Positions 10,866-21,604 of a stretch of DNA of 64,000 bases are shown here, piece by piece. The notes under the pieces were generated by a model. That model was not told where the DNA came from. It saw only the letters and a program-made list of their open reading frames with translations, and searched no databases. A program made the translations under genes and the position numbers. The DNA is from Shinella zoogloeoides (GTDB taxonomy: Bacteria > Pseudomonadota > Alphaproteobacteria > Rhizobiales > Rhizobiaceae). Each line of letters starts with the position of its first letter. Position 1 is the stretch's first letter. The stretch lies in NCBI RefSeq assembly GCF_020883495.1, contig NZ_CP086610.1, positions 1,221,501 through 1,285,500 of the forward strand. The letters run 5' to 3'.

Positions 10866-12541
10866 CAGTTGCCGAGGATGCCGGGCAGACGCAGGCCCTT
10901 TTCGCGGGCGCAGTCGAGCGCGATGTCGTAGCCCGCATCGGCGTGGCGCATGACGCCGGTCGCCGGGTCGTTCCACAGCACGCGGCCGACGCGCTCGGCG
11001 GCTTCATCCGTGCCGTCGCAGCAGATGACGACGCCCGAATGCTGCGAGAAGCCCATGCCGACGCCGCCGCCGTGGTGGAGCGACACCCAGGTCGCGCCGG
11101 ATGCGGTGTTGAGCAGGGCGTTGAGCAGCGGCCAGTCGGACACAGCGTCCGAGCCGTCCTTCATGGCTTCCGTCTCGCGGTTCGGCGAGGCGACGGAGCC
11201 CGAATCGAGGTGGTCGCGGCCGATGACGATCGGAGCCTTCAGCTCGCCGTTCTTCACCATCTCGTTGAAGGCGAGGCCGAGGCGGTGGCGGTCGCCGAGG
11301 CCGACCCAGCAGATGCGCGCCGGCAGGCCCTGGAAGGAGATGCGCTCCTTCGCCATGTCCAGCCAGTTGTGCAGGTGCTTGTTGTCGGGCAGCAGCTCCT
11401 TCACCTTGGCGTCGGTCTTGTAGATGTCTTCCGGATCGCCCGAGAGAGCGGCCCAGCGGAACGGGCCAATGCCCTGGCAGAACAGCGGGCGGATATAGGC
11501 CGGAACGAAGCCCGGGAAGGCGAAGGCGTTCTCGAGGCCCTCGTCCTTGGCGACCTGACGGATGTTGTTGCCGTAGTCGAAGGTCGGGATGCCCATGTCC
11601 TGGAAGGCGATCATGGCTTCGACATGCTCGCGCATGGAGGCGCGGGCGGCCTTCTCGACAGCCTTCGGGTCGCTTTCGCGCTTGGCCTTCCATTCGCCCA
11701 TCGTCCAGCCCTTCGGCAGGTAGCCGTTGATCGGGTCGTGGGCGGAGGTCTGGTCGGTGACCATGTCGGGGCGGATGCCGCGGCGGATCATCTCGGGAAG
11801 GATTTCGGCGGCGTTGCCGAGCAGGCCCACGGACTTGGCTTCACCGGCCTTCGTCCAGCGGTCGATCATCGCCATGGCTTCGTCGAGCGTCTCGGCCTTC
11901 TCGTCGATGTAGCGGGTGCGCAGGCGGAAATCGATCGAGTCCGGGTTGCACTCGACGGCAAGGCAGGAAGCGCCGGCCATGACGGCTGCGAGCGGCTGGG
12001 CGCCGCCCATGCCGCCAAGGCCGCCGGTGAGGACCCACTTGCCCTTGAGGTTGCCATTATAGTGCTGGCGGCCGGCTTCCACGAAGGTCTCGTAGGTGCC
12101 CTGAACGATGCCCTGCGAGCCGATATAGATCCACGAGCCGGCCGTCATCTGGCCGTACATGGCAAGGCCCTTCTTATCCAGCTCGTTGAAGTGATCCCAG
12201 GTAGCCCAGTGCGGCACGAGGTTGGAGTTGGCGATGAGAACGCGCGGCGCATCCTTGTGCGTGCGGAAGATGCCGACCGGCTTGCCGGACTGCACGATCA
12301 GCGTTTCGTTGTCTTCAAGGTCGCGCAGCGAGGCGACGATCTTGTCGAAATCGGCCCAGGTGCGGGCGGCGCGGCCGATGCCGCCATAGACGACCAGTTC
12401 GTGCGGGTTTTCCGCGACGTCGGGGTCGAGGTTGTTCATCAGCATGCGCAGCGGCGCTTCCGTCAGCCAGCTCTTGGCGGTGCGTTCGGTGCCGGTGGCG
12501 GCGCGGACTTCGCGGATATTGTGGCGGGGATTGTCGGTCAT
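10865..12541 (-). CDS. hutU: urocanate hydratase
   Basis: HutU (558 residues) converts urocanate to imidazolonepropionate, the second step of histidine degradation, using tightly bound NAD+ as an electrophile. The NAD-binding glycine-rich segment [13 protein letters not shown] and the active-site region [14 protein letters not shown] are present, as is the C-terminal [19 protein letters not shown]. The length is normal for the family. The ATG at 12541 follows GGGAGA. It sits 16 bp downstream of hutG and overlaps hutD by one base, so the genes form one transcription unit. Confidence 0.98.
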   Translation of the reverse strand: MTDNPRHNIREVRAATGTERTAKSWLTEAPLRMLMNNLDPDVAENPHELVVYGGIGRAARTWADFDKIVASLRDLEDNETLIVQSGKPVGIFRTHKDAPRVLIANSNLVPHWATWDHFNELDKKGLAMYGQMTAGSWIYIGSQGIVQGTYETFVEAGRQHYNGNLKGKWVLTGGLGGMGGAQPLAAVMAGASCLAVECNPDSIDFRLRTRYIDEKAETLDEAMAMIDRWTKAGEAKSVGLLGNAAEILPEMIRRGIRPDMVTDQTSAHDPINGYLPKGWTMGEWKAKRESDPKAVEKAARASMREHVEAMIAFQDMGIPTFDYGNNIRQVAKDEGLENAFAFPGFVPAYIRPLFCQGIGPFRWAALSGDPEDIYKTDAKVKELLPDNKHLHNWLDMAKERISFQGLPARICWVGLGDRHRLGLAFNEMVKNGELKAPIVIGRDHLDSGSVASPNRETEAMKDGSDAVSDWPLLNALLNTASGATWVSLHHGGGVGMGFSQHSGVVICCDGTDEAAERVGRVLWNDPATGVMRHADAGYDIALDCAREKGLRLPGILGN

Positions 12542-12557
12542 GGCTGGTTCTCCCGGA

Positions 12558-13358
12558 TCAGCGTGTGAGGGTGGAGGCAAGGGCCTCGATACGTTGCAGA
12601 ATGTCTTTCAGATGAATGCGCAGGCGTGCGGCCTTCTCTTCGTCCAGATCGAAGGGCGGAGCCTCCGTGGACAGATGGCTCACCTGCGCGAGTTCCATCT
12701 GGATGGCGTGCACGCCGGTTTCCGGCTTGCCGTAGTGGCGCGTCGTCCAGCCGCCCTTGAAGCGGCCGTTGAGGATGCTGGTATAGCCCTCCGCCTTCGC
12801 GCAGGCTTCGAACGTCGCCGTTTCGATTTCTTTCGCGCAGGTGCGCCCCATGTCGGTGCCGACGTTGAAATCCGGCAGCCGGCCTTCGAACAGGAAGGGG
12901 ATCAGCGAGCGGATCGAGTGGCAATCGTAAAGGATCGCCACGCCATGGATCGCCTTCACACGCTCGATCTCGGCGGCGAGGGCCGCGTGGTAGGGCGCAT
13001 GGAAATTGGCGAGCCTATAGGCGATGTCGGCCTCGGTCGGGGCCTCGCCGTCCTTCCAGATCGGCTTGCCGTCGAAATCCGTTTCCGGAACGAGGCCCGT
13101 CGTGTTCTGGCCGGGATAGAGGCTGACGCCGGCCGGATCCCGGTTGGCGTCGATGACATAGCGGTGGAACGTGGCGCGCACGGTCGTCACGTTCGGCAGG
13201 AGGCCGTCATAGAGACGCTCGATGTGCCAGTCCGTATCCGCGAGGATGCGGCCATTGTCGTTCAGGCGCTCCCGGATATCGGCGGGAACATCGGTGCCGG
13301 TATGCGGGAAGGCGAGAATGACGGGCGAGGTGCCCTGGTGGAGTTCGAAGAGCGCCAT
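12558..13358 (-). CDS. hutG: N-formylglutamate deformylase
   Basis: The protein has 266 residues and belongs to the N-formylglutamate amidohydrolase family, with metal-ligand regions in [20 protein letters not shown] and [10 protein letters not shown]. It hydrolyses N-formyl-L-glutamate to glutamate and formate, the last step of the five-step histidine pathway. The matching upstream step is catalysed by HutF, encoded at 16273. The start codon lies one base beyond the stop of hutH, so translation is probably coupled. Confidence 0.96.
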   Translation of the reverse strand: MALFELHQGTSPVILAFPHTGTDVPADIRERLNDNGRILADTDWHIERLYDGLLPNVTTVRATFHRYVIDANRDPAGVSLYPGQNTTGLVPETDFDGKPIWKDGEAPTEADIAYRLANFHAPYHAALAAEIERVKAIHGVAILYDCHSIRSLIPFLFEGRLPDFNVGTDMGRTCAKEIETATFEACAKAEGYTSILNGRFKGGWTTRHYGKPETGVHAIQMELAQVSHLSTEAPPFDLDEEKAARLRIHLKDILQRIEALASTLTR

Positions 13359-13359
13359 G

Positions 13360-14895
13360 TCAGGCTTCCAGAACCGGCAGGATACCCTTGGTGACGGAAG
13401 CGGCGAGCGCGCCCGAGGAGACGAACGTGCCGGCAGCGGCGAGGTCCGGGGCCATGTAGCGGTCTTCCTCCAGCGTCGCCACGACCGTGCGCAGCGCGGC
13501 GACGACCTTCTGAAGCTCCGGGCTGGTGGTGAGCGGGGCGCGGAACTCGACGCCCTGTGCGGCCGTCAGCGCCTCGATGCCGATGATGGCGGAGAGGTTT
13601 TCCGTCATGCGCAGCAGGCGATGCGCACCGTGGCAGGCCATGGAGACATGGTCTTCCTGGTTGGCGGAGGTCGGCGTCGAATCGACCGAGGCGGGATGCG
13701 ACATCTGCTTGTTCTCGCTCATCAGCGCGGCCGAGGTGACTTCCGCGATCATGAGGCCCGAATTGAGGCCCGGCTTCTTGGCGAGGAAGGCCGGAAGGCC
13801 GAAGGAGAGGGCCGGATCGACCAGCAGCGCGATGCGGCGCTGGGCGATGGCGCCGACTTCGCAGGTCGCGATCGCGATCTGGTCGGCGGCGAAGGCAACG
13901 GGCTCGGCATGGAAGTTACCGCCGGAAACGACGCTGTTATCCGAAAGGACGAGCGGGTTGTCGGTCACGGCATTGGCTTCGATTTCGAGCGTGCGGGCGG
14001 CCGAGCGCAGGAGATCGAAGCAGGCGCCGTCGACCTGCGGCTGGCAGCGGATGCAATAGGGGTCCTGCACACGCTCGTCGCCGTTTATGTGGCTGTCGCG
14101 GATGACCGAGCCGGCCAGCAGCGCACGCAGCGTGGCGGCGGCGTCGATCTGGCCCTTGTGGCCGCGCAGCGTGTGGATATCGGGATGGAACGGTGCCGAG
14201 GAGCCCATGGCGGCATCGGTCGACAGAGCGCCGGTAACGAGGGCGGCCTGTGCGGCGCGATGGGCGCGGAAGAGGCCGGCAAGCGCGAGGCCGGTGGAGA
14301 CCTGCGTGCCGTTGATGAGGGCAAGGCCTTCCTTGGCGGCGAGCACGACCGGCTTCAGGCCGGCCTTTTCGAGCGCCTTGCCGCCCGGCAGGCGTTCGCC
14401 GGCATAGATGGCTTCGCCTTCGCCGATCATCACGGCCGTCATGTGGGCGAGGGGGGCAAGGTCGCCGGACGCGCCGACGGAACCCTGTTCCGGAATGACC
14501 GGGATGACGCCCTTGGCCTGCATGGCTTCCAGAAGGCGGACGATCTCGATGCGCACGCCGGACGCGCCGCGGCCGAGCGAGATGAGCTTGAGCGCCATGA
14601 TGAGGCGCACGATGTTTTCCGCGAGCGGCTTGCCGACGCCGCAGCAGTGCGACAGGATCAGGTTGCGCTGGAGCGTGGCGACATCGGCCGGGGCGATCTT
14701 GATGGAGGCGAGCTTGCCGAAGCCGGTATTGATGCCATAGACCGGCTCGTCGCCGGCGGCGATTTCCGCGATGCGCGCGGCGGCCTTCTGGATGCCGGCG
14801 TCGAAGGACGCGTCGAGCTTTGCGGCCTCGCCGGTCCAGTAGATGGTTTCAAGGGTCTTGAGGGGCACGGAGCCCGGGTGAAGCGTGATCGTCAT
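13360..14895 (-). CDS. hutH: histidine ammonia-lyase (histidase)
   Basis: HutH (511 residues) removes ammonia from L-histidine to give urocanate. The Ala142-Ser143-Gly144 triad that cyclises to the MIO prosthetic group lies in the segment [14 protein letters not shown]; the numbering matches the well-studied Pseudomonas enzyme. [12 protein letters not shown] (residues 53-64) and the C-terminal region [15 protein letters not shown] are also typical. The gene lies between hutI (41 bp upstream) and hutG (1 bp downstream) on the minus strand. Confidence 0.98.
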   Translation of the reverse strand: MTITLHPGSVPLKTLETIYWTGEAAKLDASFDAGIQKAAARIAEIAAGDEPVYGINTGFGKLASIKIAPADVATLQRNLILSHCCGVGKPLAENIVRLIMALKLISLGRGASGVRIEIVRLLEAMQAKGVIPVIPEQGSVGASGDLAPLAHMTAVMIGEGEAIYAGERLPGGKALEKAGLKPVVLAAKEGLALINGTQVSTGLALAGLFRAHRAAQAALVTGALSTDAAMGSSAPFHPDIHTLRGHKGQIDAAATLRALLAGSVIRDSHINGDERVQDPYCIRCQPQVDGACFDLLRSAARTLEIEANAVTDNPLVLSDNSVVSGGNFHAEPVAFAADQIAIATCEVGAIAQRRIALLVDPALSFGLPAFLAKKPGLNSGLMIAEVTSAALMSENKQMSHPASVDSTPTSANQEDHVSMACHGAHRLLRMTENLSAIIGIEALTAAQGVEFRAPLTTSPELQKVVAALRTVVATLEEDRYMAPDLAAAGTFVSSGALAASVTKGILPVLEA

Positions 14896-14936
14896 GGTTC
14901 ATTCCCCGATGCAGCGAAGGCTGCGACTTGACTTGA

Positions 14937-16160
14937 TTAGTATCCGCTGCGGATGCGGGCATGCATGGGGTTGAAGCCCATGCGATAGACCAGTTCCGCC
15001 GGCCGGCCGATGTTCCAGAGAACGAAATCGGCCCATTTCCCGGCCTCAAGCGTTCCCACCTCGTCGACCAGCCCAAGCGCGCGGGCGGCTTCGCGCGTCG
15101 TGCCGGCGATGCATTCCTCGACGGTCATGCCGAAGAGGGTTGCGGCCATGTTCATGGTGAGGAGGAGGGAGGTGAGCGGCGACGTGCCGGGATTGGCGTC
15201 GGTGGCGACGGCCATCCTGACGCCGTGCTTGCGGAAAAGATCGACCGGCGGCTTCTTCGTCTCGCGGATGAAGTAGAAAGCGCCCGGCAGGATGACGGCG
15301 ACGGTGCCGGCCCTGGCCATGGCGGCCGCGCCCGCATCGTCGGTATATTCGAGATGATCGGCCGAAAGCGCGCCATAGCGGGCGGCAAGCTCCGCGCCGT
15401 GGAGATTGGAAAGCTGGTCGGCATGGAGCTTGACCGGCAGGCCATGGGCCTTGGCGGCCTCGAAGACTTCGGTCATTTCCGCCGTCGAGAAGGCGATGCC
15501 CTCGCAGAAGCCGTCCACGGCGTCCGCAAGTCCTTCGGCCGCGACGGCTGGCAGCATCTCGGTGACGACCTGCTTTATATAAGCCGTCTTGTCGCCGTTC
15601 ATCTCGGGCGGCAGCGCATGGGCGCCGAGGAAGGTGGTGCGCACGGTGACGTCGCGCTCATCGGCGATGCGGCGGGCCGCGCGCAGCGACTTCAGCTCGT
15701 TTTCCGTATCGAGACCGTAGCCCGACTTCATCTCGACCGTCGTCACGCCCTCGGCGATCAGCGCATCGAGGCGGGGCAGGGTTTCCCGCACCAGATCGTC
15801 CTCGCTCGCCGCGCGCAAGGCCTTCACGGACGAAACGATGCCGCCGCCGGCCCGCGCAATCTCCTCATAGGAGGCGCCGGCAAGGCGAAGCTCGAATTCG
15901 TGGGCGCGGTCGCCGGCATGCACGAGATGGGTGTGGCAGTCGATGAGGCCAGGTGTGATCCAACGGCCTTCGCAATCCACGCTCTCGGCCTTGGCGAATT
16001 CGGCGGGAAGCTCGGCTTCCGGCCCTGCAAAGGCGATGCGTCCGTCGATGACGGCAATCGCGCCGTTTTCCACGATACCGAGGCCGGGCAGGCTTTCCTT
16101 GAGCGTCGCGAGCCGGGCGTTGCGCCAGACGCGGGCGATGTCGTTTTCCGTTGCCGTCAT
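14937..16160 (-). CDS. hutI: imidazolonepropionase
   Basis: The protein (407 residues from the ATG at 16160) is an amidohydrolase-fold enzyme that opens the imidazolone ring to give N-formimino-L-glutamate. Metal ligands His76 and His78 are in [12 protein letters not shown]; further ligands are expected in KLHADQLS and [11 protein letters not shown]. The first gene of the leftward hut operon, it starts 112 bp from the divergently oriented hutF. A longer upstream frame would run through the operator and is not credible. The ribosome binding site is GAGG about 9 nt before the ATG. Confidence 0.97.
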   Translation of the reverse strand: MTATENDIARVWRNARLATLKESLPGLGIVENGAIAVIDGRIAFAGPEAELPAEFAKAESVDCEGRWITPGLIDCHTHLVHAGDRAHEFELRLAGASYEEIARAGGGIVSSVKALRAASEDDLVRETLPRLDALIAEGVTTVEMKSGYGLDTENELKSLRAARRIADERDVTVRTTFLGAHALPPEMNGDKTAYIKQVVTEMLPAVAAEGLADAVDGFCEGIAFSTAEMTEVFEAAKAHGLPVKLHADQLSNLHGAELAARYGALSADHLEYTDDAGAAAMARAGTVAVILPGAFYFIRETKKPPVDLFRKHGVRMAVATDANPGTSPLTSLLLTMNMAATLFGMTVEECIAGTTREAARALGLVDEVGTLEAGKWADFVLWNIGRPAELVYRMGFNPMHARIRSGY

Positions 16161-16190
16161 CGTGATTGCCTCTTCCCTGTGATGGAGATA

Positions 16191-16202
16191 ATGTATATAC
16201 AT
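16191..16202. promoter_or_regulatory. HutC-like operator between hutI and hutF
   Basis: ATGTATATACAT is a perfect 12-bp palindrome in the 112-bp divergent promoter region. It contains the TGTATATACA core described for GntR-family HutC repressors. It lies 30 bp upstream of the hutI start and 70 bp from the hutF start, so one bound repressor could control both directions. HutC repressors are released by urocanate. Confidence 0.75.
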
Positions 16203-16272
16203 AATCACATCGGACGCAAGAGCCATTTTTCGGATCGGCGTCAGGCATGCATATCGGGAGAGGAGACCGGCC

Positions 16273-17616
16273 ATGGCCGTCATTCATGCAAGGCAGGCGC
16301 TGCTGGCGAGCGGCTGGGCGAACAATGTCCGTATCAGCATCGAGGGCGGCCGCATCGTCGGGATCGAGAGCAGGGCCGCTGCGCCCGGCGACGAGCGCCA
16401 CGACACGATTGTCGCCGGCATGCCGAACCTGCACAGCCACGCCTTCCAGCGCGGCATGGCGGGCCTTGCCGAAACGCGTGGCCCGGGCAATGACAGCTTC
16501 TGGAGCTGGCGCAATGTCATGTATCGCTTCGCGCTCTCCATGACGCCGGACGATGTCGAGGCCGTCGCCGCCCAGCTCTATGTGGAAATGCTGGAGGCCG
16601 GCTTCACCCGCGTCGGCGAGTTCCACTACCTGCACCACGACAAGGACGGCGGACATTATGGCGATATCGCCGAAATGGCCGCGCGAATCGCCTCCGCCGC
16701 ATCCGCCACCGGCATTGCGCTCACGCTGCTTCCCGTCTTCTATGCCCATGCCGGCTTCGGCGGCACCGCGCCGGGCGAGGGCCAGCGCCGCTTCATCAAC
16801 GACCGCGATTCCTATGCGGCCCTTCTGGAGCGCTGCCGCGCTCTCACGAATGCGCTGCCGGGCGGCGTCACCGGTGTCGCCCCGCACAGCCTGCGCGCCG
16901 TTACGCCCGATGAGCTGACCGACGTCGTCACCATGGCTGGCGACAAGCCCATCCATATCCACATCGCCGAACAGGTGAAGGAAGTGGAGGACAGCGTCGC
17001 CTGGTCCGGCCGCCGCCCGGTGGAGTGGCTGCTCGACAACCAGAAGGTCGACGGCCGCTGGTGCTTCATCCACGCGACCCACATGACGGATGCCGAAACG
17101 CTCGGCATGGCGAAAGCCGGCGCCATCGCCGGCCTCTGCCCGATAACGGAAGCCAATCTCGGCGACGGCACGTTCCCCGCGCCCGATTTCCTCGCTGCCG
17201 GCGGCCGCTACGGCGTCGGTTCCGATTCGAACGTGCTGATCGGCCTGCCGGACGAGTTGCGCCAACTCGAATATTCCCAGCGCCTCCATCACCGCGCCCG
17301 CAACGTGCTGGCTGCGCCCGGCGGCTCGACGGGCCGCGCGCTCTTCGACGGCACGCTTGCCGGTGGCGCGGCGGCGCTTGGCGCCGAGGCCGCGATTGCG
17401 GTCGGCAATGCGGCCGATGTCGTCAGCCTCAAGGCGCGCCACGGCCTCGACCTTGCCGGCGACGCCCTGCTCGACGGCTGGATCTTCGCCAATGGCGCGG
17501 CGGTCGATTGCGCCTGGGTGGATGGCCGCAAGCAGGTCGAGGGCGGCCGGCATGTCGCGCGAGAAGCGGTCGGCCGGCGCTTCACGGCGACCATGCGGGC
17601 GCTCGCCGAGGGCTGA
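16273..17616 (+). CDS. hutF: formimidoylglutamate deiminase
   Basis: HutF (447 residues) removes ammonia from N-formimino-L-glutamate to give N-formylglutamate, the substrate of HutG. It belongs to the amidohydrolase superfamily: His54 and His56 in [15 protein letters not shown] are metal ligands, IHIHIAEQ and FIHATHMT supply further histidines, and [11 protein letters not shown] holds the late aspartate. The ATG is preceded by GAGGAG. Presence of hutF rather than hutE-type formiminoglutamase shows that this organism uses the five-step route. It points away from hutI and is followed 15 bp later by hutC. Confidence 0.97.
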   Translation: MAVIHARQALLASGWANNVRISIEGGRIVGIESRAAAPGDERHDTIVAGMPNLHSHAFQRGMAGLAETRGPGNDSFWSWRNVMYRFALSMTPDDVEAVAAQLYVEMLEAGFTRVGEFHYLHHDKDGGHYGDIAEMAARIASAASATGIALTLLPVFYAHAGFGGTAPGEGQRRFINDRDSYAALLERCRALTNALPGGVTGVAPHSLRAVTPDELTDVVTMAGDKPIHIHIAEQVKEVEDSVAWSGRRPVEWLLDNQKVDGRWCFIHATHMTDAETLGMAKAGAIAGLCPITEANLGDGTFPAPDFLAAGGRYGVGSDSNVLIGLPDELRQLEYSQRLHHRARNVLAAPGGSTGRALFDGTLAGGAAALGAEAAIAVGNAADVVSLKARHGLDLAGDALLDGWIFANGAAVDCAWVDGRKQVEGGRHVAREAVGRRFTATMRALAEG

Positions 17617-17631
17617 GCGTGCTATTGAAAG

Positions 17632-18456
17632 GTGCAGCGGCCTTTTCTAAAAACGCGTATGGGCCGGGCGAATCCATGCCCGGCGGAAGCGGAGGCGGCC
17701 ATTTCCATCGTTGAGGACAGAACGGGACCGGAGGCCAGGGAGCCCTCGCTGCACCGCCGCATCCTGGAGGATGTGGAGGGCCGGATCCTTTCCGGCGAAT
17801 GGCCTCCCGGCTACCGCATCCCCTTCGAGCACGAACTGACCGAGCAATACCAATGCTCGCGCATGACGGTGAACAAGGCGATCACCGAACTCGTCAAGCG
17901 CGGTCTCATCGAGCGCCGCCGCAAGTCCGGCAGCTTCGTCACCCATCCGCACGCCCAGTCCGCCGTTCTCGAAATCCACGACATCCGACTGGAGGTCGAA
18001 TCGCTCGGGCTTCCCTACCGCTACCAGCGCCGCACGCGCCTCGATCGCGCCGCCAAGGCGGCGGACCGACGGCTATTGGACCTGCCGGACGCCGCCCGGC
18101 TGACGGAAATCTCGGCCCTTCATTTCGCCGGCGCGCATCCCTTCTGCCTGGAAGACCGCCTGATCAACCTCAAGGCCGTGCCGGAAGTCGCCAGTGAAAC
18201 CTTCGAGGATCACGCGCCCGGCCCCTGGCTGATCAGCCGCGTGCCGTGGAGCGCCGCCGAGCACCGCATCCGCGCTGTCGGCGCCGACACCCGCGCCGCC
18301 GAACTTCTTGCCATCGCCCCCGGAACGCCCTGCCTGGTCGTCGAGCGCCGCACCTGGAGCGGCGGCCTCTATGTCACCCATGTGCGCCTGACCTATCCGG
18401 GCGAAATGCATGAACTCGTGGCCGAATTCGCCCCGACGCACCCCAAGCAGCCTTGA
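17632..18456 (+). CDS. hutC: histidine utilisation repressor HutC (GntR family)
   Basis: The product has 274 residues from a GTG at 17632, or 265 from the ATG at 17659; neither start has a strong ribosome binding site. A GntR-type winged helix spans about residues 38-105 (PFEHELTEQYQCSRMTVNKA is the helix-turn-helix), followed by a UTRA ligand domain ending in LYVTHVRLTYPGEMHELVAE. HutC represses the hut genes and is induced by urocanate. Its position after hutF, together with the palindrome at 16191, supports autoregulation as part of the hutF-hutC unit. Confidence 0.93.
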   Translation: MQRPFLKTRMGRANPCPAEAEAAISIVEDRTGPEAREPSLHRRILEDVEGRILSGEWPPGYRIPFEHELTEQYQCSRMTVNKAITELVKRGLIERRRKSGSFVTHPHAQSAVLEIHDIRLEVESLGLPYRYQRRTRLDRAAKAADRRLLDLPDAARLTEISALHFAGAHPFCLEDRLINLKAVPEVASETFEDHAPGPWLISRVPWSAAEHRIRAVGADTRAAELLAIAPGTPCLVVERRTWSGGLYVTHVRLTYPGEMHELVAEFAPTHPKQP

Positions 18457-18673
18457 GGCCGGGCAGCCTTGAGGGTGGACGAGACGCTTCCACTCTGTCA
18501 CAAGGCTTTGAGAACGCGACTGCCGGTATTTATAGATCGGGGTCGGGCGACCGATTGACGTCACGTCGCTGCCGCGAGACCACGCTGGCCGTTCTACATT
18601 CCGCCGTTTCCCATCCTTACCCATTCGATCCAGCCGGACCCTCGATCCGGTGATACCCGCAGGACCGCCAGCC

Positions 18674-18937
18674 ATGAGCAAGAAAACGAAACTGGAGCAT
18701 TCCGAGCTTTCGGGAGAATTCACCGAAGACGGAATCACGGTCCTCGTCGACATCTCCCGTCCCGCCGGCACGCAGAACGACTGGAAACTGGAAGTCATCA
18801 CCCAGAACGAAGACCTCTTCGAGTGGGACGAACCCTTCGCCACGGACCGTGAGGCCTTCGACGAATTCCTTGCGACTGTAGCAAGGGACGGAATCGGCTC
18901 GTTTCTGGAAGAAGACGATATCCCGACGACGCATTGA
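18674..18937 (+). CDS. conserved hypothetical acidic protein, 87 residues
   Basis: The ORF starts at the ATG at 18674 after AGGACC. It is acidic (rich in Glu/Asp), begins MSKKTKLEHSELSGEF and contains ITVLVDISRP, DWKLEVITQNEDLFEWDEPF and ends DDIPTTH. It has no signal peptide or membrane segment. The composition and alternating hydrophobic pattern suggest a small folded alpha/beta protein. I believe similar short proteins occur in other rhizobia, but I know of no function. It lies alone between hutC and the tRNA-Val gene. Confidence 0.75.
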   Translation: MSKKTKLEHSELSGEFTEDGITVLVDISRPAGTQNDWKLEVITQNEDLFEWDEPFATDREAFDEFLATVARDGIGSFLEEDDIPTTH

Positions 18938-19000
18938 CGGGGCGAGGCTGGCGGATTTTCAGGAAACCCGCCGGCAGCCTTTCAATGGCCCGAAACGACA

Positions 19001-19026
19001 AAAGCCCCGCTTTTGCAGGGCTTTAC
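19001..19026 (-). terminator. intrinsic terminator of the tRNA-Val gene
   Basis: The stem AAAGCCC/GGGCTTT encloses a short loop, and on the minus strand it ends in CTTTTGT. It starts about 20 bp past the 3' end of tRNA-Val. It may also stop plus-strand transcripts from the upstream small gene. Confidence 0.75.
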
Positions 19027-19044
19027 AGGTTATCTGTATGAAAA

Positions 19045-19120
19045 TGGTGGGCGATGAGAGACTCGAACTCCCGACATCCTCGGTGTAAACGAGGCGCTCT
19101 ACCAACTGAGCTAATCGCCC
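19045..19120 (-). tRNA. tRNA-Val (anticodon UAC)
   Basis: The 76-nt cloverleaf starts GGGCGATTAGCTCAG on the minus strand. The anticodon arm is CCTCG-TTTACAC-CGAGG with anticodon TAC, the T arm contains GTTCGAGTC, and the acceptor stem pairs GGGCGAT with ATCGCCC. The 3' CCA is encoded. Confidence 0.97.
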
Positions 19121-19137
19121 GCCGCGTTGGTGGCTGT

Positions 19138-19166
19138 GATCTATGCGGAACCGGATCGAACCGCAA
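19138..19166 (-). promoter_or_regulatory. promoter of tRNA-Val
   Basis: On the minus strand, TTGCGG (19161-19166) and TAGATC (19138-19143) are 17 bp apart, placed about 18 bp upstream of the tRNA 5' end. Confidence 0.6.
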
Positions 19167-19270
19167 GAGGCAATCGCAAAGTTTTTTGCATTTTTTTGAA
19201 TGGCCCCATGAAGATGGACAAGGGTGTGGAAACATTTCGCCATGCGTCATTCTTTTGTCTTGAAACCTGC

Positions 19271-19299
19271 TTGACACCCAAACACGAACCCCGTAGTTA
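19271..19299 (+). promoter_or_regulatory. promoter of the tandem tRNA-Asp genes
   Basis: TTGACA (19271-19276) and TAGTTA (19294-19299) are spaced by 17 bp, a near-consensus housekeeping promoter 65 bp upstream of the first tRNA-Asp. Confidence 0.75.
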
Positions 19300-19364
19300 G
19301 CCGCTCATCGAACGGCTCAGGCCGCTCGGGACGGGTGCTTCGCCATCCGGACGCTTTCGAGAAT

Positions 19365-19441
19365 GCGGGTGTAGCTCAGTCGGTTAGAGTGCCGGCCTGT
19401 CACGCCGGAGGTCGCGGGTTCGAGCCCCGTCACTCGCGCCA
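19365..19441 (+). tRNA. tRNA-Asp (anticodon GUC), copy 1
   Basis: The 77-nt cloverleaf starts GCGGGTGTAGCTCAG. The anticodon arm is CCGGC-CTGTCAC-GCCGG with anticodon GTC, the T arm contains GGTTCGAGCCCC, and the 3' CCA is encoded. Confidence 0.98.
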
Positions 19442-19488
19442 CTCGAAAGGCCGGACGAACAACCGGGGCCGCAAGGTCAAGAAGATGC

Positions 19489-19565
19489 GCGGGTGTAGCT
19501 CAGTCGGTTAGAGTGCCGGCCTGTCACGCCGGAGGTCGCGGGTTCGAGCCCCGTCACTCGCGCCA
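19489..19565 (+). tRNA. tRNA-Asp (anticodon GUC), copy 2
   Basis: This copy is identical to the one at 19365-19441 and lies 47 bp downstream of it on the same strand, so the two are very likely one transcript. The 3' CCA is encoded. Confidence 0.98.
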
Positions 19566-19994
19566 TTTCTTCTCTTTCAGCGCGTTACCGCTGTTTTCTC
19601 ATCTTTCACTTGAAGCATTTCGCCAGATGATTCTCGTCGTCGTTCGGCCGATGGCTCGCGCGGGATTCGCTCTGTCTCTGTCGCGGTGACGGGCATGTCG
19701 CCGGCCGGCAAATCCCTGTGGGTGGCGGGGAAGGGCGGCGGTGCCCGCCTTGCGCTGCGGCGAAACGTCCCGCGTGCCGCCTTCATGAAATCGTAACGAT
19801 TTAAATGGCTTTGCCGCCAGCTTTTCCATGGGGTCGGGAAAAGAACACAATGATTGCGGCGAAAGCCGGACAAAGCCTTGCGCGGGGACGCTCGCTGCGC
19901 TAACGACATCCCGTTGCAACATACTTTATCGGCTTGCAGGTCTTTGGGCCAACAGGCGTCTCTCCGGCGCCACGAGCAGGCAGGATGGACGCCA
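19566..19994 (+). other. leader and presumed promoter region of the nuo operon
   Basis: About 430 bp separate the second tRNA-Asp from nuoA. No gene is convincing here; a frame that runs in from 19854 only extends nuoA upstream without support. The TTGCAA at 19914 with downstream ATACTTTAT could be promoter elements, but the match is weak. No clear operator was found. Confidence 0.35.
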
Positions 19995-20360
19995 ATGACT
20001 GAACTTCTCGGTTCCTATATCCCGATCGCCATCTTCATCGGTATCGCGCTCGTGATCGGCATTGCACTGCTGGTCGCGCCGTTTGCCGTCGCATACAAGG
20101 CCCCCGATTCGGAAAAGCTCTCCGCTTACGAGTGCGGCTTCAATGCGTTCGACGATGCGCGCATGAAATTCGATATCCGCTTCTATCTGGTGTCGATCCT
20201 CTTCATCATCTTCGACCTGGAAGTCGCCTTCCTCTTCCCCTGGGCCGTTTCCTTCGGTGAACTGGGCTGGTTCGGCTTCTGGTCCATGATGGTCTTCCTC
20301 GGTGTCCTGACCATCGGCTTTATCTACGAATGGAAGAAGGGGGCGCTCGAATGGGAGTAG
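19995..20360 (+). CDS. nuoA: NADH-quinone oxidoreductase subunit A
   Basis: NuoA (121 residues) is a membrane subunit of complex I with three helices. The loop [20 protein letters not shown] holds the conserved cysteine and acidic residues that line the quinone-site entrance. The ATG at 19995 gives the usual length for the family; the frame upstream of it is non-conserved in character. It opens the nuo operon and overlaps nuoB by 10 bp, so expression of the two is coupled. Confidence 0.97.
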   Translation: MTELLGSYIPIAIFIGIALVIGIALLVAPFAVAYKAPDSEKLSAYECGFNAFDDARMKFDIRFYLVSILFIIFDLEVAFLFPWAVSFGELGWFGFWSMMVFLGVLTIGFIYEWKKGALEWE

Positions 20361-20932
20361 CTCATACCAACTCGACGCTCATCGCGCCGCAGGCCAAGGG
20401 GATCATCGATCCCAACACCGGCAAGCCCGTCGGCAGCAACGACGCTTTCTTCGGCGAGATCAACAACGAGCTCGCCGACAAGGGTTTTCTGGTCACCTCC
20501 ACGGATGAGCTCATCACCTGGGCCCGTACCGGCTCGCTGATGTGGATGACCTTCGGTCTCGCCTGCTGCGCCGTGGAAATGATGCAGCTTTCGATGCCGC
20601 GTTACGACGTCGAGCGCTTCGGCTTTGCGCCGCGCGCCTCGCCGCGCCAGTCCGACGTCATGATCGTCGCCGGCACGCTGACCAACAAGATGGCCCCCGC
20701 GCTCCGCAAGGTCTACGACCAGATGCCGGAGCCGCGCTACGTCATCTCGATGGGCTCCTGCGCCAATGGCGGCGGCTACTATCACTATTCCTATTCGGTG
20801 GTGCGCGGCTGTGACCGCGTGGTGCCGGTCGACATTTACGTACCAGGCTGTCCTCCCACGGCGGAAGCGCTCCTTTACGGCGTGCTGCTGCTGCAGAAGA
20901 AGATCCGCCGGACCGGTACGATCGAGCGTTAA
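20351..20932 (+). CDS. nuoB: NADH-quinone oxidoreductase subunit B
   Basis: The product (193 residues) binds the terminal [4Fe-4S] cluster N2 through the tandem Cys72-Cys73 ([11 protein letters not shown]), Cys137 (MGSCANGGG) and Cys167 (VPGCPPTAE). It passes electrons to quinone at the junction of the peripheral and membrane arms. The ATG lies within the 3' end of nuoA (ATGGGAGTAG), which indicates coupled translation. Confidence 0.98.
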   Translation: MGVAHTNSTLIAPQAKGIIDPNTGKPVGSNDAFFGEINNELADKGFLVTSTDELITWARTGSLMWMTFGLACCAVEMMQLSMPRYDVERFGFAPRASPRQSDVMIVAGTLTNKMAPALRKVYDQMPEPRYVISMGSCANGGGYYHYSYSVVRGCDRVVPVDIYVPGCPPTAEALLYGVLLLQKKIRRTGTIER

Positions 20933-20950
20933 GGGCAGGGGACTTATACG

Positions 20951-21556
20951 ATGAGCGAAGCCCTCCAGGAGCTTTCCTCCTATATCGGCGAAACGGCCGG
21001 CGGTCTCGTCGCCTCCGCCGATATCGCCTATGGCGAACTCACGCTGAAGACGGATGGCGCGCGCGTCATCGCGCTTCTGACCTTCCTGCGCGACGATGTG
21101 CAGTGCGGCTTCGTCAATCTCGTCGACATCTGCGGCGTGGACTGGCCGGCGCGCGCCGAGCGCTTCGACGTGGTCTACCACCTGCTGTCGCCGCGCCAGA
21201 ACCTGCGCATCCGCGTCAAGGTCGCGACGGGCGAGGACCAGCCGGTCCCGTCCGCCTGTGCGGTCTATCCGGGCGCGGACTGGTTCGAGCGCGAAGCCTA
21301 CGACATGTACGGCATCCTCTTCACCGGCCATCCGGACCTGCGCCGCATCCTCACCGACTACGGTTTCGAGGGGCATCCGTTGCGCAAGGACTTCCCGACG
21401 ACCGGCTTCGTGGAAGTGCGTTATGACGACGAGGTCAAGCGCGTCGTGTACGAGCCTGTCGAACTGAAGCAGGAATTCCGCAACTTCGACTTCCTCTCTC
21501 CCTGGGAAGGCACGGACTATGTGCTGCCGGGCGACGAGAAGGCGAAGACGAACTGA
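20951..21556 (+). CDS. nuoC: NADH-quinone oxidoreductase subunit C
   Basis: NuoC (201 residues) is the 30-kDa subunit of the peripheral arm and contains no cofactor. The family signature is seen in [22 protein letters not shown] and [18 protein letters not shown] segments near residues 115-155. It is a separate gene here, not fused to nuoD as in E. coli. It starts 18 bp after nuoB. Confidence 0.97.
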   Translation: MSEALQELSSYIGETAGGLVASADIAYGELTLKTDGARVIALLTFLRDDVQCGFVNLVDICGVDWPARAERFDVVYHLLSPRQNLRIRVKVATGEDQPVPSACAVYPGADWFEREAYDMYGILFTGHPDLRRILTDYGFEGHPLRKDFPTTGFVEVRYDDEVKRVVYEPVELKQEFRNFDFLSPWEGTDYVLPGDEKAKTN

Positions 21557-21604
21557 TTTTGGGTCGCGCGGCCCGAACGGGCGGCGGCTTCTGGAGCAAG
21601 CGGC

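Noticed and set aside
18453..18653. 66-codon ORF after hutC
   Set aside because: Starts inside the hutC end, is Ser/Arg-rich, and overlaps the leader of the better supported gene at 18674.
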